Below, piece after piece: positions 45,493 through 56,932 of a DNA stretch of 64,000 bases. The stretch is from Ancistrus triradiatus (lineage: Eukaryota > Chordata > Actinopteri > Siluriformes > Loricariidae), in assembly GCA_025084515.1 (NCBI GenBank), contig JAJAGP010000560.1, positions 124,001-188,000 on the forward strand, written 5' to 3'. The stretch's first letter is position 1. Each line of letters starts with the position of its first letter. The notes beneath the pieces are model-generated. The model had not been told where the DNA came from, made no database searches, and was given only the letters and a program-made list of their open reading frames with translations. Made by a program: the position numbers and the translations under genes.

Positions 45493-48214
45493 AATTACCA
45501 AAACACTTGTATTCAGTTGATTATTGTAGTTCTCAGTCAACTGTATGTCACTTTGTATAGTGCCCACAATTCTTTCTAGTTAGAATGGAAGATGAAATGA
45601 CTAATGAATGACTAAATCCAATGACAGTGTTTTACAGCATGCACTCAATAAATTTGCGTGGAATAAAATGCTACATTGATTAATTAGATCCTGTCAGGCA
45701 TGTACATGTCACACTTGTAATTTATGTTTCCTCGACCTTTCTTTGGAAAAGTGAAATAAAGAACCAGCCCAGAGGAGCTTTTTTAACAATACTTTCCTTT
45801 TGCTGAGTGACTCAGTACAATTTCAGTCCAACTAAAAGAGAGCGTTCACACAAATGTATATGATGTGGCAGATACAGATATATCTTAGTGCTCTCGTGGT
45901 TCATTTGTTGATGAATGTGGCTGTCTCCTTCTTAGGAATGAATCCAAGTTTCCTCTTAATTCAAGCACCTTTAAGCCTTTGAATCAAACCAAAGTCAACG
46001 TTTTGTTTTACTGAATTAGTCAGTAATTCAGGCTGCAGTAGGTTACAATGGCCTTAGATTTTCCAAGCATTTCAGACAGCAGCCATACAGTCAAAAGAGG
46101 TTTGTTAGTGACTTGTAGAGTCTATTCCCATTTATTTTGGAGAAGCATTTTCATTCAAGCTGAAATGCTAGGAAAGGAAGGAAAGGAGAGGAGAGGGAAA
46201 AGTATCATTTATCATTTGAATTGCTGCCTAATGACCCATTATTTGCTTTCTTTCAATCCTTTGCTGATCTCCTAAAAGCTGAAACAAAGCTTTGGTTTAG
46301 GCCTGTTTAGTTTGGAAAATTCTGTAGGCAGCTGTAATGTCTGTAGGAATAGACCACAGACTTGGTGTGCAGACGTACAGACAATCTCTGTATGGAGAAG
46401 ATTTTGGTCTCCTAATCTGATATTTACTATGAGCTCCATCACTCAGGGGAACAGAGGGAATTCTAAACTTGATACATCCAATATGGCTTGAACTTGTCCT
46501 CAGTACACAGTATGATTCATCACCATGGTTAAACACTGGGCCAACATTCAGTAAGAGTGTGCAGACAGAGATCTGTGATGCAGATAATGGAGGTCTTGCT
46601 GTGAGCCATGTGCTGGCCTTCTGCTGGTCGACAGGGACAGGATCAGAGGAATCTCCTGGATCCCACTCAGTCAGGAAACCTGTTGTGTTGGGCCAAATGG
46701 CGTTTTCTTACAACAGAGCTCAAGGTTCGTGTGCTGCATGGCAGGGAAACAGGGAGGTTGATAAAGTGCAGTGTCCTGTTATAGCTCTCAGGTCAAGGCT
46801 GGTCGGAGATGAACATATTAATGTCCTTTGTCTCTGTTCCACTGTAGGGCCAAATGAGCATGCAAAGAAACTGCATTTATGCAATGGCACTGAATGCAGT
46901 TTGGCATATAATGGTTACAAACAAAGTGTCCTTAATACTGTTATGCCCTGATAGCTCTGACTGGGTTATTGTGTTATTGTGTGATACATCAAATGTATTA
47001 TTTTCTGTGTTTACCCTTGCAGCAGTGTCGCAGAGTGCCTCTTAAGACAGCCTGAACTCTGACAGTGTATTGTAAATATGCACATTTTATTGGCACAGTT
47101 TCATTACATGGGATGAAAGCCCTTGTTCTAACCCCTAAACCAACAATACTGAAACAGTATTAAAAGTACAGTTTGTGTAATTATTTATATTATCATTTTT
47201 AATGGGTAAGGATCAGGCAGAGGCTGATGAACAGTGTTAACCAGGCAAAGATTTGTTCATTCTTTTCATGTTTAGTGTGTGATTTTTACACATTTATAAA
47301 ATAAGCACTGTGAGTGGATGATGGGTTTGCACATTTGGAAAGCAACTACAAATGAAAGAAGTCTCACTACAATTTATGCTACTTAGTGATAATGGCCAAG
47401 ATGGCAACATGATCATGCAACAGAATGTGAAGACAACATTTGCCATATATTTATGACGTACACAGATGCCATAACTGACCCACTGTGTCACCTCCTTAGT
47501 TATGTTTTTTGTACTGTTTATAGATTTAGCTGCACAAGGCATTGCCAATCACACAATGGTATGGAGTGTCACCATGTAGCAGTACTTGTTGACCACTGCA
47601 CCCCTATGTTTACATCTGGTGATTTCATACATCGTATAAATCTTTGTTATAACTTGAAAATAAAATAAAAACTCAGTCAAATGAATCTCTGGTCAGCGAA
47701 ACTGAAATTACTGTATTATATTAATGAAATTATATGCTAAAACTTGACTTCCAACTTTTTGTTTAGTAGTTTCAGTTGTTTTATGTAAAACGTACAATCA
47801 GTATTTTAAAAAAAAACAACGCCTTTGTGGGAAGGTAAAGGTGCCAAAGCTAGCATTTTTGGTATATGAGTTAGGACATAGTGGGTTGGTCAGGTTTAGG
47901 TGGTCAAGTATATATATTGCATACAATCCTGACACTCAAGCGACATAATGTAAGAGGGTTCCTTGTCTCATCTTTCCGGATGCCCCCATAGTAGCGCTAG
48001 ATACAACACCGCGTCATCTTATGGACATCACCTACAGGATATACACAAAAAACCCCGCCTGAATCGAATGAAACTTGTATGAATGCAATGATGATATATG
48101 TAAGTGATTACAATATTAGAGTGAAAGGATTACGTTTATTGGGGAAAACTGTACAATTGAATGGAGGCTCTAGTGACTATGTTAGGTTGCCTCTATCCTG
48201 CATACAAGATGAGA
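45493..48214. other. col25a1 intron part
   Basis: Mostly unique AT-rich sequence. A purine run ggaaaggaaggaaaggagag lies at about 46171. A 160-codon open frame at 46469-46951 has no family resemblance. A GC-richer patch at 47940-48060 is unexplained. Confidence 0.45.
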
Positions 48215-48531
48215 TACGGTTGGGCATGGAGGCTTACCGATTCCATATGGTATCCTGTGGCACATTTCTCCACTGATGTTGCTGGTCCCATAAATGCTTG
48301 ATTGGTGATAAATCTGGCACCTTAGGTGGCCAACAAAGTGGGAGCTGCTTGTGCTTGTCAGCGGATCAATAAGTTCTCTCTTCTGATGTTCTGTCTGGGC
48401 CAGTGTCTATTCAGACCACACCTGTAATCATTTACATATCTCCCTGAGACATAACTGCTTGCCATATTTTGCAGCAATCTGACATTTCTATCTAGGTGCT
48501 TTATTTTTTGTCAGTGAGTATAATAGCAGGT
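48215..48531 (-). mobile_element. Tc1-like element fragment (related to family 3)
   Basis: The right part, acctgtaatcatttacatat through gcagcaatctgacatttcta to ttttgtcagtgagtata, matches the terminal region of the copy at 11971-12590. The left part (gttgggcatggaggcttacc) looks like another piece of transposon. No frame remains. Confidence 0.65.
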
Positions 48532-48945
48532 TCTCTGGCTATGAAACTCCTCTTGGGAAAAGAAAGAAAGTAGTTACAAAATCAACAGCTTTTTCTGGAG
48601 TTCCCACTCTGCTCAGATGCAGAAATCCTATATTCTCCCTCAACCACAGGATAGGATCAGGTTACTCTACAAAGCAAGAGTAATAAGAATCACCTATAGT
48701 GTAGATACGATTGGGACGGGGTCTCATTAACGAGTAATTCAACAAAGCGAATAGGCAGAAAGTACAGCACAGAGCAATGTTTTTTTTTTCCTTCAAAAAT
48801 GAAACAAGCCTTTGATTATTCAGGACATGTAGGGCTCACAGCAAGCTTTGCTTGGGCTGGGCGAGTAGTCTCTAAAGATCGAGTTGGCAGAAGCTATGGT
48901 ATTATTTCATACCTTATGACACTTTTTCTCTTTCTCTCATTCCAG

Positions 48946-48972
48946 GGACCTGAGGGGCCTCCAGGACAAAAG
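48946..48972 (+). CDS. col25a1: col25a1 exon: GPEGPPGQK
   Basis: A 27-bp exon encodes GPEGPPGQK. A strong pyrimidine tract (actttttctctttctctcat) precedes the acceptor tccag, and the donor is AAG|gtatgg. The human chain as I recall reads GPLGPPGQK at this place. A longer open reading frame runs through the exon into flanking intron sequence. The splice sites and the phase shared with the other collagen exons show that only these nine codons are used. Confidence 0.9.
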
Positions 48973-50633
48973 GTATGGCTTAAGTTATCATTTAGAAGCC
49001 AGACTGCTGTTCTTATTCCAATGATTCATAAATCATGGAAACTGGGTAATGCATCACCATGTTTGAAATACAAAGATGCATTTATGTTAGACTGAAAAGC
49101 TGATGGCATGTTATTCTGCTTCATTTTAAGATTAGTAACTGGAGGTGCTGGGTGAACTGTACTGTGATGGTCATGATGATGATCTCAGTGTAAATGATTT
49201 AACGTATTAACAGACATACTAGACGTATTACGATGGATAGACAGAGGACAGAACAAACATTAGCAGATCAGATGTGTTCATATCACACACGTTGCCTATT
49301 GATGATGAAATATCTATCAGGAGTGAAACCATTGAATTTTCAAGTTGCCCATGTAAGGGGCAGAAATACACAGAAAAGAACATAGAAATAAGAGTCAATA
49401 TTTGCAGATGTACTCAATTAAGAATAAAAGTAGTAAAAGTAGGTAAATTCACTTTAAAACCACAAGTTATTTAAACATGTTACTTAAATGTAATAAACAA
49501 AGGATGTTACTACCGCTGCTTTGAAGAACCTAAACCCATTTTGTTTATCTTTCATAAATTCAATCAGAGCACGAGTCCACAAACAGCACCAGTATGACTC
49601 ATTTATACTACTCACATAGCCCTAAAATGTTAGGAGATGTGAAACGCAAGTCTGTCTAATACTTAAGGTGAAACCTCACTTGAGTGTGATAATAAGCGGG
49701 ATTAATTATTGACATTACTTACTTTCACTACAAGCACCACGATTTTTAAAGCTTCATATTCAACATAAAATGAATAAAACATGAATTTATGCAAGTGCAG
49801 CCTTGAAGAATTAAAGAAGGAAATAACGTGAGTTTCTGTAATTAATTTTAATCAAAAATGAAAAGGAATGCGCATTAAAGACAGAAAATGTTCCAAAAAG
49901 TAATGCCATGGCTTTAGTTTTTTCAAATGTTAACATGGACTCAGGTGTCATCAAAGGCAGTTTGACAGTTTGAGACATTAATAATAAGATGTTTAGGGTA
50001 TAATCCCAGACTAGGGTATATGGAAAGTTGATGGATTCTGTTCTTGCCACCAGGTAATTGCTGGTGCTTTTTAAAGTAAGCAAATTAGACACCTTATCAG
50101 AAGTTTTGAAGGCCCAGGGACACACTACTGCATTAATACTTCCTCATTCAGCTCACCTACAGGACATCAGAGTGTGTAAACTGTGGCTAAACTGACTCAC
50201 TTAATCCCCCATGTAAACAGTCACTGGTTCCTGTGTGTACTTTCCTTATAAGTTAGAAGGCATTCAAGATCATTTCAAAAGTTGTTTAATTGAGCAAAAT
50301 GCTGAAGTCTCACTTTGGACCAAACACAAATTAAGATGTTAATTGTTTCTGGGTGAGTGGACAAAGGACAAAGCTACACTTGCATAAGGATGATATAAAA
50401 CAAGATTATATACCCCTATAGTCACCCTGGTAAAAATGGTTATTAAAAATGTCCTCATGATTAATTAGTTTAATCTCTTACTAAACATATGAGATAACAT
50501 TATAAATCTAACCTTTTCATTTAAAGTACATTTGTTTTAGGGAAAATGATGAATATGCGAAATGATGTGTGTCAGTTATTGGGAAATTCTTGTTAGAAAA
50601 TGTAACTGAAGCACGCTCACATATCGTGCTCTG
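48973..50633. other. col25a1 intron part without named elements
   Basis: AT-rich intron with no exon and no repeat recognised. Confidence 0.5.
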
Positions 50634-50815
50634 GTGGCACAGTGGCAATTCGCTGGCCAACCACTCTGGTGACCTGGTTTTGAGTCCAGCTGAGTTGGAC
50701 ACCGCACAAGCACAGTTGGCCGTTTCAGAAGGAGGTTAGACCAGATGGGAGGGATCATCTCTCGGTGCTGCAACAGAGAACCCCTGACATCTTATGATTG
50801 GCGGCTCGTTTATAT
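50634..50815. repeat. SINE-like dispersed repeat
   Basis: A head-like tctggtggcacagtggcaat is followed by gacctggttttgagtccagc, spaced as A and B boxes of a tRNA-derived unit, and then acagttggccgtttcagaag. The sequence differs from the main SINE family of the window. No second copy is seen here. Confidence 0.45.
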
Positions 50816-51188
50816 TCTAGAAGAGTGACCCAATGACCAATATAAGTGCTGTCAAAACAGAGGGGAAAAGTTCACAACTGTATTGTACTTTTTACATTTA
50901 GCTGACAGTTTAAGACCTCATTACAAGAGCCCATAGATTCAATGATCTATTAGTTTTAGTTTGACTGGGGTATAAATAAATAATAGCTAACATGGAGTCT
51001 AAATTCTTATAGTAATTTTTCAACAAATATCAAAGAACGCACATACGAAATTGCCTTCATAAATTCAGCAGTGGCAATAAAAACATAGCCACATACCTAT
51101 AAATGAAAATATTCACCGTTAGGGAAATAATTGCGACATTTACCAAACCAGAGCTGTAATGAATCTGCCTGGAACAGAAAGCAAGAGT

Positions 51189-51376
51189 ATTGTACACTTA
51201 ATCATTTAGCAAACGCTTGTATCCAGAGTGACTCACAACTGATACAGTCTTACAATCCTAGCAAAAATGCTTTAATGGCCTTGCTCAAGGACCTAACAGT
51301 GGTGGCCTGGCAGAGGTGGGATTTGAACCCTGTTCACTTCAGTACCTTACAGTTTGGTACCTTAACTGTTCAGTAA
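51189..51376 (-). mobile_element. tRNA-derived SINE, minus strand
   Basis: Read on the minus strand: a weak head, B box gggttcaaatccc, then the region with cttgagcaaggcc and a tail ending gtttgctaaatgatt. A duplicated or altered segment replaces the usual cccttaaccc. Confidence 0.82.
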
Positions 51377-51489
51377 CGAATTAATACACCCCCCAAGAGT
51401 GACAAGAGTGTTTTGAGAGGCTGAAACTGAAAACGACAAGCACCGAGCAAATTCTTTCCGTAAGGAATAATGTAAATTGAATTAATCCA

Positions 51490-52290
51490 TTGTAGATCCC
51501 CAGAAAATCCACACTGTATAAGCATTATATGTATTAATGGAGTTGTATTGTACAGGTGCTCCTTGATTTACGATGGGGATACTGTGCGTTCTGACAAATC
51601 CATCATAAGTTAAATGTATCATGAACTGAGGGGTTTAACGAGTGTTTTGTAGAGTGGTCTATACTGTATAATAGCAGAGATATGGAAGGGATACTATGTC
51701 AAGTCAAGTCAGATTTATAGCACGTTTTACAATGGAGCATTGTCTCAAAACAACTTCACAATTTTAGATTATATTCTAATATCTATGGCCAATCCCAAAT
51801 TGAGCAAGCCTAGGGTGGCAGTGGCAAGGAAAAACTCCCTAAGCATTATGAGAAAGAAACCTTGAGAGGACCAAGACTCAAAAAGGAACCCAACCTCCTT
51901 GGATTACATAGATGATAAATATAAGAATGAAACTAATTTATTTAATCAAATGAGGCTTATAGTGATAGGATAAATAACGTAAAAATATGCATATCAGCAT
52001 TATGTAGTCCGATACACGAAGCCACTCAAGGATCTTGAATCCTCGGCAGGACTATGATAAGTAATGATAAGATAATGTTTAAAACACTCATATTAACCTA
52101 CAGTTGGTCAAAATCCTTAACACTTATTTTACAATAAAGTGTTGAAAAATCTCATGTAATTTAGTAAGTAATGGATTGAAAGTGAAAAGTAAAAGCAGCA
52201 CTTACTCTGTTGATGAACTCTAGCATAGCTGCTAAGCTAACTGTAGCCTGTGTTCTGGAGCATTCAATTTGGTTCCCAAGTCTCTAAATC
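51490..52290 (-). mobile_element. Family M element, minus copy, split by repeat K
   Basis: Segments 51495-51690 and 52090-52270 are similar to one continuous stretch at 56255-56560. Shared words are ccccagaaaatccaca, ccatcataagttaaatgtat, attaacctacagttgg and gaactctagcatagctgct. The outer CAGTGGTA terminus has been lost at about 52290. Confidence 0.7.
51694..52085 (+). repeat. Dispersed repeat K inserted in a family M element
   Basis: Starts gtcaagtcaagtcagattta and contains ggagcattgtctcaaaacaa, ggcaaggaaaaactccctaa and aagactcaaaaaggaaccca. The uninterrupted relative at 56255-56932 lacks exactly this segment. Confidence 0.75.
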
Positions 52291-52563
52291 TAGAGTTGGA
52301 CACCACCTTCATGGTAATAAACTATTTGAAAGGCGTGCTAAAGGGAAGTCTTTTCTAACCACAAACTTTTTCTAACCACTTGGAGATGCTACTGGAACTG
52401 AGTTCAGTGGATGAGACAAAACATGAGCTTTAGGCAACAATCAGGTTGGTTTGCTGTAAAAAGAAGGATGGTTTCACAGAAAGGATCCCAATCCCTGCTT
52501 ACATATGGTGGATGATCTGTGATTTTTTGTGATACTGTTTCTAAGGCTCAAGGAGCCTTTTTA

Positions 52564-53330
52564 GTCAAGTCAAGTCAAGTCAGATCTATTTATATAGCGC
52601 TTTTTACAATGGAGCATTGTCTCAAAGCAACTTTACAAGTTTAGATTATGTCCTAATAACTACATCCAATCCCAAATCGAGCAAGCCTAGGGCGACAATG
52701 GCAAGGAAAAACTCCCTGAGTGTTATGAGGAAGAAACCTTGGGAGGACCAAGACTCAAAAAGGGACCCAACCTCCTTGGGCGGCATAGATGATAAATCTA
52801 AGAGCGAAACTAAAGTCATGCAGTCAAAGTTCGAATAAAATGTGAAAGTATGCACATCGGCATTAAGTGGCCTGGGTATGATGGGGCTGGAGCTGATGAC
52901 GGAAGCAGCTTGAGTGGAGCTGCAGCGGATGAACATCATGTGTGGGGCTGGAACTGGTACCGGAACACAGCTCGGAGAAGAAAACAAAGAAAATGTAATT
53001 AGTTATTGATTAAGAGCACAGTGTCTATTAACAATCACTGATGCCATGTCAATCACTGATGCCATGTGTAGCATGAGACCCCCTGGCAGCATTAGCTATA
53101 GCAGCATTAATAGCTAGAAAGAGGAGAACTGGTAGGAAACACAGCCAAGAGGGATCACATGAGACATTGGCAACCCCACGGGAGGCAGAAGACAGCAACC
53201 CAACGTCTCTGATCACCATAAGACTCTTTGACTATGAACCCCCAGCTCTGCCCTTATTCTAAGGCAAGGATGCATGAGTCAAGATCACAAGAACCGAAGC
53301 CCAGTTCAGCCAGACCGCCCACTCGACACT
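52564..53330 (+). repeat. Dispersed repeat K, long copy
   Basis: Starts gtcaagtcaagtcaagtcag, continues ttatatagcgctttttacaa and ggcaaggaaaaactccctga, and extends about 770 bases to near cactcgacacttttagg. It contains an exact 18-base tandem duplication (caatcactgatgccatgt at 53032 and 53050). Short open frames inside are by-products of the repeat. Its class is not clear to me. Confidence 0.72.
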
Positions 53331-54141
53331 TTTAGGATACATGCATTATGTAATTCATGAATTACCACTTTTTAATGGATGTCTGGATGCATCTGACAAA
53401 GAACTACAACTGAGTCATGGTTGGATCCTCCAGCGGGACAGTGATTCATAACATGCATCCAAAGTCAATGAACACAGAATCAAGCTTTTGATATGGCCAT
53501 CTCAGATACAGAGGAAATGCTGCCTGTGTTACATCACATTTATTCCCCCAGTGAAGCAGGAAGGTGTAGGTGACTGCGTTAAGTGGGAAAAAAAATAACA
53601 GCTTCAGTTAAATTTTGTTGAAATCATATTTTTTCTTTGAGTAATTTCATATAAGGTGATTCAAATGAAGGTTAAATTTATCTTGCCTTTTCAGTTGTAA
53701 GCTAATAAACCACAATGACCCATTTGGCAAATCTCACTGCTTGCTTGGAGTGCAACAGCACATGAATTTAGCAGAGACCTCTATCCTGTCAGATACCCAT
53801 GCCAAGTATTTTTGCTAGCCTCAGTACACAAGATGTTTGTGCTGGCACACCTAACAATCAGACCCGGTAGTCAACCAGAGTATCAAAGGCACTTACAATA
53901 TTTGTGCCTTCTATTTTTATTGCTGTCTGTTAGGAGAGAAATTTCACATTTTGACGAGGATACATTCCTTGCATGATACCCTTAGTAGTGATGCCAGTGT
54001 GTAGAGTAGCTTAAGTGTTTGACTAGCTTAACTATATGAGTACATGCCCTGGGTTTTTCCTGGTGCAATTAGCTGAGCTGAATTCAAATTCCAGTCTTTT
54101 AATGGCCTAAATTAAACTGGATTTGTATATTTTTACTGCAG
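53331..54141. other. col25a1 intron part
   Basis: No named repeat. The acceptor region of the exon at 54142 closes this stretch. Confidence 0.5.
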
Positions 54142-54186
54142 GGATCTGTTGGACCACCTGGCACTCCAGGTATTGATGGATTAAAG
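54142..54186 (+). CDS. col25a1: col25a1 exon: GSVGPPGTPGIDGLK
   Basis: A 45-bp exon of five triplets, GSVGPPGTPGIDGLK. The acceptor is tttactgcag and the donor AAG|gtaagg. It aligns without gaps with the human unit GSIGAPGIPGMNGQK as I recall it. Like most exons of this chain it ends in lysine immediately before the splice donor, so AAG doubles as codon and donor context. A 1.2-kb intron follows. Confidence 0.92.
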
Positions 54187-55349
54187 GTAAGGTTTCACTT
54201 TGCTTTGGCACATTTCATAACCTTAGAGTCTGGAATAGTGATATGAGCTTCTACATACCTCTGTTTGTTATTGTTGCTAGCAAAATGACTGCCTTAAAGC
54301 TGTCAAACTGCCCTTGTATATAAGAAGTCTTTAAAGATTTCCTGTCTTAAGCCCATTCAGTGTCTGGTCAACCCAGATTGAGTGACAGCTTGCTATTATC
54401 AACAAAGTGAAGCCCAGCACCAGTGTATTCTTTTACAAGAAAACCCAAAGGCATGACTTTCAAGGCCAAATTGCTGCATCTAATAGACCGCAATAAAAAT
54501 AACCAGAAAAAACCTTTAAGCAGCAGGTTAGCAGACCCAGAGCCAATCTCGGTGGTCATGGTGCTGGTCCTGATCCTTCCTGAAGTTTTCTTTGCATCAG
54601 ACAGCATTTATGTGGCTCTAATTTGTCAATCTGCTTTACCTTCTGTGATGAGGTTCATCTGAATTTGATCCGGAAAACTAAATTTTGAGAACAAAGCTCC
54701 TTTCATATGCAACCATACAGCACTGAGGACAAAGCTCTAGCGTACAAAGATGCTCATTCACATCTGGCTTTATTCGGGTGACCAAAAAAGAAATGGAAAG
54801 AGAACATCTGACACACACTAGCTCAGAAATCTTCACAAGCATTTAAATAGATGTGAATAGAGAAGTAGGTTGTGTGCTAATAGGAAACAGAGACAGACTA
54901 TTTCTGGCGGGAGCCACAGTCACTTTGAAAACAGCAAAGGCTGAAATTCCTAATTCCATGCTTATGTTTGGACTGTTGGGTGCCAGGCCTCATGAAATGG
55001 ATCTCCGGTGCTGTAAAGTTTTGTTAAAAAGCAAATTAGTTCCACCATCGAAATCATCATGCTGTACAGTTTTGTTTAGAGGAAAATAATTTCATGTCAT
55101 ATGAACAAGGGATACAATGCAGAATCAGAACAATTAGGCAGGTGTTGTTGACATTGGCCATCATTTTTGGTGATTGTTATATTTACACAGTGCATGTTAC
55201 AGACGATTCAGACTAGAGTTTTAACCTACTGCAAGATCTATGAAAAAATCTGAGCCCTGTTAAATCTGATATACTTTTTTGCACAAGGGTTCATAGCTTC
55301 CTGTGTGCAGGGGTTGAATGGGTCACTTTGTATGTTCTGTTGTTTGTAG
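54187..55349. other. col25a1 intron without named elements
   Basis: Two overlapping opposite-strand open frames of 79 codons at 54368-54662 match no family by eye. No splice-framed Gly-X-Y run. Confidence 0.5.
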
Positions 55350-55394
55350 GGGGAAGTGGGTATGCCAGGATTAGATGGAATCCCTGGCGCCAAG
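55350..55394 (+). CDS. col25a1: col25a1 exon: GEVGMPGLDGIPGAK
   Basis: A 45-bp exon of five triplets, GEVGMPGLDGIPGAK. The acceptor is ctgttgtttgtag, a less common TAG, and the donor AAG|gtttgt is shared with the candidate exon at 32659. The start was placed at the first G after TAG because this keeps the glycine register and phase 0. As I remember the human chain, the matching unit has 18 residues (GEPGLPGAVGQNGIPGPK), so this exon would be one triplet shorter. That comparison rests on memory. Confidence 0.9.
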
Positions 55395-55984
55395 GTTTGT
55401 GCCGAAGAAATGTGCGATTTCTCATCAATCTTGGGTTCATTTCTTAAAGTATCATTCTTTTCAAAGGCCACTTTCATAGTCTTCATGTTTTGACGTCAGT
55501 GACATACGAAATCTTTTCAGCATTAAAACCGTAGAAAGTGTTGACAGTCGCTTGAAAAATCATCTGACAAAACTGCCTTGTAATTCAAAATCACTTGTCA
55601 TTACAGATCCAAAAAAAGGGGTGTGAATAATCAATGTCATCAGTCACAGTCCAAGCCATTCTGCTGTACTTGGTTTTCATTCAAATATGGATTTTGTCCA
55701 TCACTGCAAATATTTACGTCTTGTTTCAAATACTGATGTGTGTCTTTCATCTGCGCGCCATATCTTACACCCTGTGACCGTTTATTTTAAAAGGAGGCAC
55801 AATGCCTCGGGACTTGGTTCATTACTCATGAGGTCATCTGTGGAAGGAGTGGATGTAACATGAGCTTCATTTCTTAATTGAATGTGAAATCAATCATGGA
55901 TATAATATAAACATGGTATTTGCCTTTAATTCTCTTGCTCTTGCACTCTCTGACCTTTTGACATGTGGCTTTCTTTTCAACCAG

Positions 55985-56011
55985 GGTGAAAGAGGAGAGA
56001 AGGGTGACAAG
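55985..56011 (+). CDS. col25a1: col25a1 exon: GERGEKGDK
   Basis: A 27-bp exon encodes three charged triplets, GERGEKGDK. A pyrimidine-rich tract and ttcaaccag form the acceptor, and AAG|gtaaat the donor. It corresponds to human GEPGEQGEK as I recall it. Only 590 bases separate it from the previous exon, the shortest intron seen here. The alternating acidic and basic residues are typical of inter-chain salt bridges in collagen helices. Confidence 0.9.
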
Positions 56012-56254
56012 GTAAATGTTTTTCCATTCATACACTGGGCTGGACTGGGCATCCCATGATAGCATCACATACCATTAGAGTGCAGGTGTGTTTGAGAAAC
56101 AACAGACTAAGTAAGAATAAGATGAAATCCAACTCACTAATCTACCAATAAATAGCTATACTTAAGCTTAACTTAGCTTGTTATATAAATGAAACAACGC
56201 AAATGCTATTAGAAATAGATTGCAATACCGATTCAAATTGTACAGCCCTGTTTC

Positions 56255-56932
56255 AGACCCCCAGAAAATCCACATTAGAAGCACTAATGCATTATGATCC
56301 GATTAAATCCATCATAAGTTAAATGTATCATGAACCGATGAGTTTAATATAGTCTATACTGAATAATAGCGGCGCCAACCTTTACATTAACCTGCAGTTG
56401 GCCAAACTCTTTAACACAAAGCTTATTTTATAATAATGTATTGAAAAATCTCATGTAGTTTAGTGAGTAATGGATTGAAGTGAAAAGTAAAAGCAAAACA
56501 CTTACTCTATTGGTGAACTCCGAGCTCTAGCATAGCTGCTAATGCTGACTGCAGCCTGTGTTCCGGAGGACTAGGCTCCTTTCGGTTGGTTGTAATCAGT
56601 AACCATTTTAGGACCCATAGGGACTTATTTGCACTAGGAACACAGCACTGTAGATGTGAAATAAAGAAAAACGCAAGAAAGACAGAGGAGACTGTACTAA
56701 GCATGAGCTGTTGTGAATCACTGAATCACTGTGTACTGAATCGTTAATCGTGAATCACAACTCGTGAATCAAGTTTCGACTGGAACAAGTTGCTCAGCTC
56801 GATTCAACAAGTTTAAGTAAGTGCTCCAAGTACTGAGTAAATGAAGAGAACTGAGACAAATGTATCTAGTCAAAATGTGTCAAGGACCGAATTTGATGGG
56901 TTCCGAGTTGGTTGAGAACCGAGGTACCACTG
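56255..56932 (-). mobile_element. Family M element, long uninterrupted copy
   Basis: Right terminus gagaaccgaggtaccactg is the inverse of the start at 15201. The interior includes gagctctagcatagctgcta, tgttgtgaatcactgaatca and a longer left part, ccatcataagttaaatgtat, that is absent from the short copy at 15201-15629. No coding capacity is seen. Confidence 0.75.

Noticed and set aside
48799..49095. 98-codon frame that includes GPEGPPGQK
   Set aside because: Only nine codons between the AG at 48945 and the GT at 48973 fit the collagen register and phase; the rest is intron.
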